Source: an uncultured Pseudomonadales bacterium
GTDB lineage: Bacteria > Pseudomonadota > Gammaproteobacteria > Pseudomonadales > Pseudohongiellaceae
Length of the DNA stretch: 64,000 nt
Assembly (NCBI GenBank): GCA_943789485.1
Contig: CALSUH010000015.1
Span: 17,275-81,274 of the forward strand
Direction: 5' to 3'
In this document: positions 27,642-37,000 of the stretch, in pieces
Layout: each line of letters opens with the position of its first letter
How positions within the stretch are numbered: position 1 is the first letter of the stretch
Position numbers and translations under genes: made by a program
The notes under the pieces: generated by a model
The model's database searches: none
Told to the model about the DNA's origin: nothing
What the model saw: only the letters and a program-made list of their open reading frames with translations

Positions 27642-29462
27642 ATGATCTTTCTCATCCGACACAGAAATCCCGCCACTGGCAAAGTGCAAGACGTGAAGAT
27701 GTCTGCGCCAACGATAGCGTTGGGAAGTGATCCCGATCAGCATCTTTATATTCCGCGTCCGCACATTCATGGAAGGCATGCGATCATCAAAATGAGTGGC
27801 GGAAAGACGAGCATCAAGGCGTTGGGGTGGAACAAGATTCTCGTGAACGGCCAAGCTGCTTACAGGAAAGTTCTGCAAGTCAATGATGAGGTCAAGCTAG
27901 GTGCTCAGACTATTAAGGTTTTGGCCGCACCAGAAGGTTTTGATTTCGCCTGCGAGATGATATTAGACCCAGTCCAGAGAACAACGACCCTAGCCGAATC
28001 CTGGCAGCGAGAAGTGAAGCCGCGAATCTGGACCCCGCGAAGGCTAGCTTATTTCTCCGCTGTGACACTGTTCGTCATTGCTTTTTGCTTACCTTATACT
28101 GCGTATCTCAGTGGTAGCAGCTCGATGAATGAACAGCCTTGGATCGACTTGATTACTGCCATGGACCATACGCAAAACCAGAGCTGGCGCGCTGATAGTT
28201 TGTGGTCACCTGGGCCGCTATTGTCCGCCCATCGAAACGCGATCGGGAATGATTGTACTTCATGTCATACGCAGGCCTTCGAACCAGTAAGCGATACAGC
28301 TTGTGCTAACTGCCATAGTCAGAGTGATCAACATTTCGATCATCAATTTTTTGCAGATAGTGCATTACATTCTTCCTTGGGTGAATCGGGGCTTAATTCT
28401 CTACTTACGCCAGCGTCAACTGCGCTGAACGATATGGGGAATGCTGTTAGCAGTATGCCGCGTTGTGAGAGTTGCCATAAAGAACACAATGAACCGCAAT
28501 CGATAATTGCTACAACTGATATTCTATGTACACAGTGTCATGAGGATTCTATTTTAGGGTCCGATGGTGTCGTCACGCAAATAGCGACGGCTTTCAATGA
28601 GTCGGAGCATCCTCAGTTTCGCTACTCGTTTCTGACGGCACTCAAGGACATAGAGCCCGAGGTGCAGAGCCCTGAACTTGTAGCAGCCTGGAGGCGAATA
28701 ACGCAGGCTGATCTAAGCATAGCCGTTGAAAATTCCCATTTGAAATTTTCCCATGAGATTCACTTGCAGTTAGACGAGCCGGCATTGAATTGCTCGAGTT
28801 GTCATATGCTCGATGTGGGCAATGAACATTTCGTAGCTATTAACATGCAGGATCATTGCGCCGAATGTCATACACTAGAATTCAATGAACGAGAAATTCC
28901 CCATGGCGACCCCGCACTTGCGATTCGCTCGATCGAAGAATATTTCATCGCACTTTACCTGACTCCAGGGCGTGTCAACGACACCCTTCCTAGGCGCTTG
29001 CCCGGCAAATTGGTGCGCCGCTGCGAAGGCAACGATTACGAATGTGCGGTGGAGAAGGCTGAACAAGAAATTCAGCTGCAATTCGGTACTTCGGGTTGTG
29101 TTACTTGTCATCAGGTAAATGCGGTGGAGAACAGCGCGAATGAAGGTGATGCTGGCTGGTCTGGTTTAAGTCAGTCCTGGCATGTTGAGCCAGTTCGGAT
29201 TAACAGCGACTGGTACAGCAATGCGAGGTTCGATCACGCAGCTCACCTTACTCAGGCTGGCCAATCGGAGAGAGAGCTTTGTAATGGTTGTCATGAGGCG
29301 GAAAATTCGAGCTTAAGCACAGACGTGTTGATCCCTAAGAATGAGACCTGTTTCGGTTGTCACAGTAACTCTAGTGCAAACGATAAAATAGCGGTAGATT
29401 GTGTTAACTGTCATCTTCATCACACTCCACGAACTAGTAGTGCAATGTTGGATTATAACTAA
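27642..29462 (+). CDS. FHA domain - membrane helix - decaheme cytochrome c fusion
   Basis: The 606-residue protein starts with an FHA-like fold at residues 1-100 (IALGSD, HGRHAII, NKILVNG), has one membrane helix at about 136-157 (LAYFSAVTLFVIAFCLPYTA), then a long segment with ten CXXCH heme motifs: CTSCH, CANCH, CESCH, CTQCH, CSSCH, CAECH, CVTCH, CNGCH, CFGCH, CVNCH. The topology puts FHA in the cytoplasm and the hemes in the periplasm. The usual phosphothreonine-contacting Ser-Arg of FHA (SRxH) reads His-Gly here, so phosphopeptide binding may be lost or altered. I start at ATG 27642, after the upstream gene; the open frame goes back to 27336 only because it overlaps that gene. The stop overlaps the next ATG by one base. 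Confidence 0.85.
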   Translation: MIFLIRHRNPATGKVQDVKMSAPTIALGSDPDQHLYIPRPHIHGRHAIIKMSGGKTSIKALGWNKILVNGQAAYRKVLQVNDEVKLGAQTIKVLAAPEGFDFACEMILDPVQRTTTLAESWQREVKPRIWTPRRLAYFSAVTLFVIAFCLPYTAYLSGSSSMNEQPWIDLITAMDHTQNQSWRADSLWSPGPLLSAHRNAIGNDCTSCHTQAFEPVSDTACANCHSQSDQHFDHQFFADSALHSSLGESGLNSLLTPASTALNDMGNAVSSMPRCESCHKEHNEPQSIIATTDILCTQCHEDSILGSDGVVTQIATAFNESEHPQFRYSFLTALKDIEPEVQSPELVAAWRRITQADLSIAVENSHLKFSHEIHLQLDEPALNCSSCHMLDVGNEHFVAINMQDHCAECHTLEFNEREIPHGDPALAIRSIEEYFIALYLTPGRVNDTLPRRLPGKLVRRCEGNDYECAVEKAEQEIQLQFGTSGCVTCHQVNAVENSANEGDAGWSGLSQSWHVEPVRINSDWYSNARFDHAAHLTQAGQSERELCNGCHEAENSSLSTDVLIPKNETCFGCHSNSSANDKIAVDCVNCHLHHTPRTSSAMLDYN

Positions 29463-31504
29463 TGTTAAATGAGTTGATTCGTAGGCATTGCAAGCTGTCT
29501 TTGGCCGGAATTTGTCTCACGCTGTTGGTGTTTTCTTCAAAAATTGTTGTGGCGCAAGATTGCAGCGGCAGCTGCACTAACGCGCAGAGTTTTCTTAGTG
29601 AGGCTGACGTTAGCAGAATTCTCTCCCAAGCCGTGCAAGAGGCGCAGGCACAGGGCGTATTGGCAACCATTGCAGTAGTCGATCGAGTAGGAAATGTTCT
29701 TGCCGTCTATCGAATGGGAGACAAGCTCGCACATGAAGTATTGATCTCAACCAATACAGATATAGGTGCTAGCTCGGTAATCGATAGTGGGCTAGAAGGC
29801 ATAGTCTTGCCAACTACAGTGGCTCCATTTGTCATAGACGATCAAGCTGCTATAAGTAAGGCCATCACGGGCGCTTATTTATCCTCCGAAGGTAATGCGT
29901 TTAGCACGCGCACTGCTAGTCAGATCATTCAGGAAAATTTTAACCCCGGCGAGATCAATCAACCCGGCGGTCCGTTGTTTGGTGTGCAGTTCAGCCAACT
30001 GGCCTGCTCCGATTTCACGCAGGCAAGCGACGGCAGTGCCGTGACCGTGGGACCGCAACGCTCGCCCTTCGGACTCTCCGCGGATCCCGGCGGCCTGCCC
30101 TTGTATATGTCTGGCTCCTTGGTGGGCGGCATAGGTGTGATCGCTGACGGTCTCTACTCTATCGATAAAGACATTAGCGATTTCGACCACTCTGTTGACG
30201 AGTTTGTCAGCCTTGCCGGGACTATTGGTTATTCAGCGCCTAGTGATAGACGTGCCAACCGCATTACGGTAGAAGGGAAGACGTTACGTTTCAGTGATGT
30301 ACAAGACTGGGGTTTACTTAGTTCGCCACAATCGGCGCCTAGCTTCGAAAGCATAACAGTCGACACAGGTAAGCTCGTGCCTGTATTTGGATACACCGAT
30401 GGCAGTATCAAAGCCGGCGTAGCTTTCGGTTTGCCCGAGTCGGGGATTCGCGCGGATTCGCTAGATGATTTTCCAGGCCTAGATGCTTTCGTTTTTGTTG
30501 ATAGAAATAACCTAGAGCGTTACCCGCCATCGGCGGGCAGCGACAATACTGCTCTTGCTGGTCTCGCGCTTAGTGAGCATGAAGTACGTGTAATCTTGCA
30601 AGAGGCATTACGAGTTGCTAATCGAGCGCGGGCGCAAATTCGTCGTCCGTTGGGTAGCCAGGCCCGAGTCACTATCGCCGTTGTAGATACCAACGGTAAT
30701 GTATTAGGAATGGTAAGGAGCCGCGATGCGCCGGTTTTCGGCTCAGATGTAGCGTTACAGAAAGCGCGCACGGCCGCGTTTTATTCCTCAGCAAACGCTG
30801 CAACCTTTCTACGCGAGTTGCCTGATGTAAGCTATCTGAGCATCGATGACGTTGGGCTTTCTCTGAGCGAGCCGGTAAGTTTCGCGAATTACGTAACTAG
30901 CTTGCAAGTCTTTTTGAATGATGCCGCCGCTTTGAGCGACGGTTTTTATGCGTTTTCCGATCGGGCGGGCGGCAACTTGTCGAGACCTGTTTATCCAGAT
31001 GGGTTAATTGATGGGCCATCGGGTCCGCTGAGCAAACCGGCGGGCTCCCAGAGTGTGTTCTCTACAGGACTGCAGTTGGACTTGGTCTACAACGGTATTC
31101 TGCAACATATCCTTGCAGTAGCATCCGCTGGGCTCGTCGATGATGTGCCCTCTGGCTGTGCCGGCATAGGTTTTAGTTTCGAGTCACCTTTCTTCACTGA
31201 GGGCCCGGCGAATTCTCCTGTGAAATCCGGCGTACAGATATTTCCCGGCAGCGTGCCCATCTTTCGCGGTGAGCAACTCATAGGCGGGATAGGGGTGTCC
31301 GGCGACGGTATCGATCAAGATGATATGATCTCGTTTTTAGGCTTGCACAATGCGGGCGAAATATTAGGCGGCGAGATCGGTAATGCGCCTATCGACAGGC
31401 GAGCAGACAATTTAACTCCCCAAGGCATTCGACTACGTTACGTGCAGTGCCCAGTGGCACCTTTTCTAGACAGCAGAGCAAGCAATGTTTGTGAAAACAA
31501 ATAG
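29462..31504 (+). CDS. Exported tandem GlcG/HbpS-like protein
   Basis: A 680-residue protein with a signal peptide (about residues 12-31, ending VVAQD). It contains two related domains that look like the GlcG/HbpS (heme-binding or heme-degrading, PF03928-type) fold: LSEADVSRILSQAVQEAQ with TIAVVDRVGNVLAVYRM near residue 47, and LSEHEVRVILQEALRVAN with VTIAVVDTNGNVLGMVRS near residue 370. Each is followed by a long region with GGIGV motifs. Domains of this family bind heme or corrinoid or act as sensors in other bacteria. Here, amid multiheme cytochromes, it could bind heme or a small ligand in the periplasm; this is inference. No CXXCH motif is present. Confidence 0.7.
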   Translation: MLNELIRRHCKLSLAGICLTLLVFSSKIVVAQDCSGSCTNAQSFLSEADVSRILSQAVQEAQAQGVLATIAVVDRVGNVLAVYRMGDKLAHEVLISTNTDIGASSVIDSGLEGIVLPTTVAPFVIDDQAAISKAITGAYLSSEGNAFSTRTASQIIQENFNPGEINQPGGPLFGVQFSQLACSDFTQASDGSAVTVGPQRSPFGLSADPGGLPLYMSGSLVGGIGVIADGLYSIDKDISDFDHSVDEFVSLAGTIGYSAPSDRRANRITVEGKTLRFSDVQDWGLLSSPQSAPSFESITVDTGKLVPVFGYTDGSIKAGVAFGLPESGIRADSLDDFPGLDAFVFVDRNNLERYPPSAGSDNTALAGLALSEHEVRVILQEALRVANRARAQIRRPLGSQARVTIAVVDTNGNVLGMVRSRDAPVFGSDVALQKARTAAFYSSANAATFLRELPDVSYLSIDDVGLSLSEPVSFANYVTSLQVFLNDAAALSDGFYAFSDRAGGNLSRPVYPDGLIDGPSGPLSKPAGSQSVFSTGLQLDLVYNGILQHILAVASAGLVDDVPSGCAGIGFSFESPFFTEGPANSPVKSGVQIFPGSVPIFRGEQLIGGIGVSGDGIDQDDMISFLGLHNAGEILGGEIGNAPIDRRADNLTPQGIRLRYVQCPVAPFLDSRASNVCENK

Positions 31505-31531
31505 CGCCTCAGCGGCACCAATAATCGGAGC

Positions 31532-33538
31532 ATGTCGATGAGCCTTCGGCTACGCCGGACTATCATGCTGCTAGCGCTACTCTTTGTTGGAACCGAAGCA
31601 GCGGCTCAGTGCGATGAGAATCTAGCAAGGCGTCTGCCCGGCCGTGCGCTTGATTGCGAGCCGGCTGTAGCACCTGTTCAGCAGCCATTGCCGGAAATAG
31701 TTTTTCCAAGCCTAGATGCTGGCTCAGGCACAACGGATCGCAGCGATTTTCCGGACGTCGAGGATGCCGAACAGGAAATACCTGAACCGCCGACTGTCAG
31801 TGATGCAGCGCCCAGTGATGGAGCCGAAGTCGAGCCGGTGCGCGCTACAGAGTTAGTAGTGCCAGAAACAACTCCGCGGCCTCGTTTAGGCCGCATCATT
31901 CGAGAGCGAACTCAGGCGATTCCCGAGAGAACTAAGAATGAAGTTTCTCCCATTCCGCGTCCAGGGCTCGATGATTATCGTGATGCGATAGCCATGCCAG
32001 ATCGCTGGCGCATCGTAGAGACTCTAGGTTACGAATCCAGCTTCTTCGACCCCTACAATGCTAATCCCTTGAAGGCAGACAAGCCATTCAACGGGGAGTG
32101 GTTTTTCAACTTGGGGGTAATCTCCGACACCATCTATGAGGCCCGTGAGGTTGTTACGCCGGTGGGTTCCAGTTCTGCAAGACGACCTGGCAGCATCGAT
32201 GCATTCGGCGATAGCGATCAGTCTTCTGTGAATGAAAATTTGCTGGTGGAAATGGTGTTTTATAAGGGCGACACCGTCTTCCGTCCCCCGGACTATGAGT
32301 TTCGACTGACCACTGCGTTCAACTATAACTATGCTCAGCTTGATGAGGTTTTAGGTGTAAACGTCGACCCGGCAGATGGTAAGACACGTCATGATCGTCA
32401 TGTTGGTGTGCAGGCAGCGTTCGTAGATAAGCATCTTAGAAACGTTTCCGATCGCTATGACTTCGATTCGATTCGAGTTGGCATCCAGCCATTCAATGCC
32501 GATTTCAGAGGTTTTCTGTTTCAGGATAATCAGCTAGGTATTCGCTTGTTCGGCACGCGCAATAATAATATCTTCCAGTACAATCTCGCTCTGTTTCAGC
32601 GCCTGGAGAAAGACACCAATAGCGGCCTCAATGATTTGGGGAAAAGCGCACGAGAAGACTATGTTTTTGCAGCCAATCTCTACTGGCAGGATTTGTTGGT
32701 AAAGGGATTTATTTCTCAGTTCTCCCTTACCCATAATAGCAATCAGGAGAAGGGCGAAACCTATTTCGACAACAACGGATTCATAGCACGGCCCGCCTCG
32801 ATCGGTACAGAAATTTCTCGTGGCTACGAGGTTAGCTATCTTGGATACAGTGGTGATGGTCATCTAGGTCGCTTTAATTTGAGTACGTCGGCCTACTATG
32901 CGTTTGGCAAAGAGAATCCAGGTGTATTTGTACGAGAGAAGACCGATATTCGTGCTGGTTTTTTTGCCGCGGAATTGTCTAGGGATTTCGATTGGATCAG
33001 ACCCCGTGCATCGTTTCTCTATGCTTCGGGTGACGATGATCCCTTCGATAGCACGGCGAAGGGGTTCGACTCGATCTTTGAGAACCCGCAATTTGCAGGC
33101 AGCGATGCCAGCTACTGGATTCGACAGTCTGTGCCATTGGTTGGAGGGGGGCGGGTAGGCCTATCTTCTCGTAATGGGGTGCTTAACTCTCTGCGGTCCT
33201 CCAAGGAACAGGGACAGTCCAATTTTACCAATCCAGGCATGGTACTCGCCGGTATTGGCGTCGACATGGATATATTGCCGGAGTTGCGTATCAGCGCAAA
33301 CTGGAATTCGCTACACTTCGCTGACACGGCTGTACTTGAAGTCGCTAGAAATCAGGCAGGTATTAGAGAGCATATCGGCAATGAGCTATCCGTTTCGGCG
33401 ATCTATCGACCAATGATTTCGCAGAATATAGTTTTGCGGGCATCCTATTCACAGCTCCTTCCCGGGAAGGGGTTTAAGGACCTGTTTGAGGACGATCGCG
33501 CAGACTATTTTTTTCTGAATTTACTGATAGCCTACTAG
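31532..33538 (+). CDS. Predicted outer-membrane beta-barrel protein
   Basis: The 668-residue protein has a signal peptide ending AAAQC (about residue 26), a Pro/Glu-rich spacer to about residue 150, then many alternating strands rich in aromatic residues typical of a beta-barrel (YEFRLTTAFNYNYAQ, FNLSTSAYYAFGKE, IVLRASYSQLLPG) and a terminal strand ending YFFLNLLIAY. It may be the outer-membrane part of the electron conduit or a porin for the substrate. It lacks the N-terminal CXXC of MtrB/PioB proteins. Near the mature N-terminus is ARRLPGRALDCE, similar to PRRLPGKLVRRCE in the FHA-decaheme protein, a possible shared interaction motif. I did not recognise a named family. ATG 31532 is used; ATG 31538 is an alternative. 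Confidence 0.65.
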   Translation: MSMSLRLRRTIMLLALLFVGTEAAAQCDENLARRLPGRALDCEPAVAPVQQPLPEIVFPSLDAGSGTTDRSDFPDVEDAEQEIPEPPTVSDAAPSDGAEVEPVRATELVVPETTPRPRLGRIIRERTQAIPERTKNEVSPIPRPGLDDYRDAIAMPDRWRIVETLGYESSFFDPYNANPLKADKPFNGEWFFNLGVISDTIYEAREVVTPVGSSSARRPGSIDAFGDSDQSSVNENLLVEMVFYKGDTVFRPPDYEFRLTTAFNYNYAQLDEVLGVNVDPADGKTRHDRHVGVQAAFVDKHLRNVSDRYDFDSIRVGIQPFNADFRGFLFQDNQLGIRLFGTRNNNIFQYNLALFQRLEKDTNSGLNDLGKSAREDYVFAANLYWQDLLVKGFISQFSLTHNSNQEKGETYFDNNGFIARPASIGTEISRGYEVSYLGYSGDGHLGRFNLSTSAYYAFGKENPGVFVREKTDIRAGFFAAELSRDFDWIRPRASFLYASGDDDPFDSTAKGFDSIFENPQFAGSDASYWIRQSVPLVGGGRVGLSSRNGVLNSLRSSKEQGQSNFTNPGMVLAGIGVDMDILPELRISANWNSLHFADTAVLEVARNQAGIREHIGNELSVSAIYRPMISQNIVLRASYSQLLPGKGFKDLFEDDRADYFFLNLLIAY

Positions 33539-33612
33539 TGCCCATGTGAAGGAACAGAGATAAAGTGTATGAGCCTGACAAATGCTAATAAGATTAGGAA
33601 AGGTGATAGCCC

Positions 33613-34020
33613 GTGAGTATTATTTCTAGCTGCAGAATAGGTTTCAAGATGAATCGCATTATCATTATTGTTGGTCTATTGCTTGCCTGTGTCGTGTCTG
33701 TATCTGGTTTTCTGTTTGCGGCGGAGGGGCCCGCTGCTGTGGAGCGGCACTATGTGACTGCTCCGTCTGCGCCGTCGTCGCAGAGTCGTGAACAAATGAA
33801 TAGCAAGAACATTGGCTGCGTCAGTTGCCACACGGAATCCGATCAGAAGACCATGCATGCCAGCGTAGCTGTCAATCTGGCCTGTGTGGATTGCCACGGA
33901 GGCGATAATACTGTTGCAATAGAGGTGGGAACGACTCGAGAAAACCCGCTCTATATTGAAATCATGAATCACGCGCATATCTCTGCCAAGTTACCCGGAG
34001 GCGGCGGGCTATCCGAGTAG
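33613..34020 (+). CDS. Diheme N-terminal fragment of a decaheme cytochrome (frameshifted)
   Basis: The open frame of 135 residues has a signal sequence (MNRIIIIVGLLLACVVSVSG) and two heme sites, CVSCH and CVDCH, then stops at 34018 after a Gly-rich codon run. In the +1 frame the protein sense continues without stop as YPSSRNPERSYTLLN, ESPEYVRFINPSDYR and CGACH, which runs into the next open frame. I therefore consider it the 5' piece of one gene split by a single-base change in the G-rich site at about 33996-34010. The start may be GTG 33613 (good SD GGAAAGG) or ATG 33649, which directly begins the signal peptide. Confidence 0.75.
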   Translation: MSIISSCRIGFKMNRIIIIVGLLLACVVSVSGFLFAAEGPAAVERHYVTAPSAPSSQSREQMNSKNIGCVSCHTESDQKTMHASVAVNLACVDCHGGDNTVAIEVGTTRENPLYIEIMNHAHISAKLPGGGGLSE

Positions 34021-34072
34021 TCGCAATCCCGAGAGGAGCTATACTTTACTAAACGCAGAAAGCCCCGAGTAT

Positions 34073-37000
34073 GTGCGCTTCATCAACCCTTCAGATTATC
34101 GCATCGCCGATGAGGCATGTGGAGCCTGTCATCAGGCCGTTATCAACGCCGCTAAGACAAGCCTGCATTCTACCGGTGCTATGCTCTTCGGTGGTGCTGC
34201 TTACAACAATGGTATTTTGCCATTCAAGAATTACATACTAGGCGAATCTTACGACCGAGACGGTGTAGGCGTTATGATACGTGGACCTGTAGTGGCAGAC
34301 GAATTGCAAGAAGCTGTTCGCGCCGCCGGAATTTTGCCCCAATTGCTGCCTATCCCTGCATGGGAAACGACGAAACCCGGCGATATTTTTAGAGTCTTCG
34401 AAAGTGGCGGGCGAAATATTTCAAATCTGTTTCCTGAGACAGGAAACCCGAATAGTCTCGGCATCATTCAAAGGTTGGAAGAACCAGGACGACCGGATAT
34501 TCGCCAGTCTAATCGTGGTCCGGGTACCGGAGCCAGAATCTCTGTACCTCTAATTAACATAACCAAGACTCGCTTGAACGACCCCCTGACATGGTTCATG
34601 GGGACTAACGATCAGCCGGGCGATTACAGACACTCCGGTTGTGCTTCCTGTCACGTGGTATACGCAAACGACAGAGATCCGTCGCACTCTGGACCCTATG
34701 CTCAGTTCGGTCACACAGGCAAAACACAGACAGCCGATCCTGTAATTTCTAAGGAAGAATCCGGTCACCCAATAAAGCACGAATTCACTCGGGCGATACC
34801 TACCAGTCAATGTATGGTATGCCACATGCATCAACCGAACATGTTCGTGAATTCCTATCTCGGCTATACCATGTGGGACTACGAGTCTGATGCTCCCGCT
34901 ATGTGGCCCGAGCAGCAACAGTATCCCAGCGATTCGAAGATTAGAGAGACTAACGATCGCAATCCGGAAGCTGCCGCCGCGCGTGGTAACTGGGGTGATA
35001 CTGACTTTCTAGAGAAAGTCTCTGAGCTAAACCCCGAGCTAAACGACACGCAGTTCGCGGATTACCATGGCCACGGCTGGAACTTTCGTGCCGTATTTAA
35101 GCGTGATCGTGATGGTAACTTACTCGATGCGGACGATAGGTTAGTAGAAGACGATGATCCGGAGAAGTTCGATAAGGCAGTACATATGTCTTCGGTGCAT
35201 TTGGATGCAGGCATGCATTGCACAGACTGCCATTTTAGTCAGGACAATCATGGTAACGGACACCTGTATGGTGAGGTAGCTCTCGCGGTCGAGATAGATT
35301 GCAAAGACTGTCATGGCACTGCGAAGGAGTTTCCCAATCTGTTTACATCCGGGCCTGCTGCTCTAGGAGGTGGTACGGACCTGCTTGCTGCGTCGCGAAC
35401 TCCCGACGGTAGGCTGCGATTCGAATGGGTAAACGGCGAGCTTATGCAACGCTCTGCGCTCGACCCAGAACTGGAATGGGTGGTTAGTCTAGTTCGCAAC
35501 TCGGTCGACGAAGATCACGCTGACTATAATGTGAAGGCAGCGCGTGCCAAACTGATGAGTACGAATACCGATACTCAAGCATGGGGGGAAGAGATCGCGG
35601 CCGTGAATCTAGCGCATGCTGATTCCAATATGGAATGTTATAGCTGCCATACCTCCTGGACCACAACCTGTGCCGGCTGCCACTTACCCATCGAGTCCAA
35701 CTGGATGACAGAGAGAAATCACTACGAAGGCGGCGTATCGCGCAACTTCGCAACCTACAATCCACAGGTAGCTAGAGATCAAGCATTTAGTCTAGGGCGA
35801 AGAGGGCCAGCGAAAGGAGGAAAGATCGCGCCAGTTCGATCCAGTTCGGCTCTGGTGCTTTCATCAACGAATGCCAATCGCGAGAAAATCTATATCCAGC
35901 AGCCGCCTATAGCGGCCAGCGGTTTCAGCTCGCAGGCGTTTAATCCACACTTTCCGCACACAGTGAGAAAGAACGAGACTAAAACTTGTTCCGATTGCCA
36001 TCTGTCCGAGGACAACGACAACAATGCGATCATGTCGCAACTGCTTTTGTTAGGCACCAACTTTTTGAACTTCGTCGGTTTCAACACTTGGGTGGGCAAT
36101 GAAGGTGCATTGAATGCCGTGCAGGTTACCGAGTGGGAAGAGCCGCAGGCGGTGATCGGTAGCTATCTACAAAAATATGCCTACCCCGATTGGTTTCAGA
36201 AACATCTCGAATCGAATCAGAACCTGACGTCGGCCTATGAGCATGAGGCGGGTACAGTGTCCTGCCTGCAGTTGCGCGGCGAATACCTTTTCGCCGCGGA
36301 GGGAGAGCGGGGCGTGCAAGTCTATGACGTAGCGTCTATCGCGAATAAGGGCGTTTCACAGCGCATCATTACTGCGCCAGTAAGCCCGCTGGGACAGGAC
36401 GCACATCTTGATACGAATAATGCTACCTGTATTGTATTGCCAAGCAGTCAGCCCATCGCTCCAGAGCGCAATCAGGGCGAGCTGATGCGTGAGGATAATC
36501 TCGAACAGCCCTTTCATCCCATCTATAATTATGCGGTGGTAACTGACAGCGTTGAGGGTTTGATACTGTTCGACGTAAACACCTTTGCCGATGGCGAACC
36601 GCGCAACAATTTCATCGAAAGAACGTTGAACTGGAATCCGGACGGCGTGCTAGACGGAGCGCTCCACGCTACTATCGGCGGGCACGTACTGTATATCGCC
36701 GCGGATGCGGGTATGGTGATTGTCGATTTAGACGAGCCATTAGAGCCAAGGCTGGTCGCTGTTGTGCCCATGGAGAATGCCCGTGCATCAGCGTTACAGT
36801 TTCGCTATCTATTCGTCACGAACGACAGTGGGCTTCAGGTTGTCGACGTTACCGATACCGAACAACCCATGCTGCTCAGCGATAATACGATCTCCCTAAA
36901 AGATGCGCAGCGAGTTTACGTGGCCCGCACCTTCGCGTACGTGGCAGCGGGAAGCGACGGACTGGTTATCGTCGACGTAAAACAACCCACTGCGATGCGC

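Noticed and set aside
31532..33538. MtrB-type porin of an MtrCAB conduit
   Set aside because: The N-terminal CXXC of MtrB/PioB is absent, and the cytochromes do not look like MtrA or MtrC; a functional analogy remains possible.
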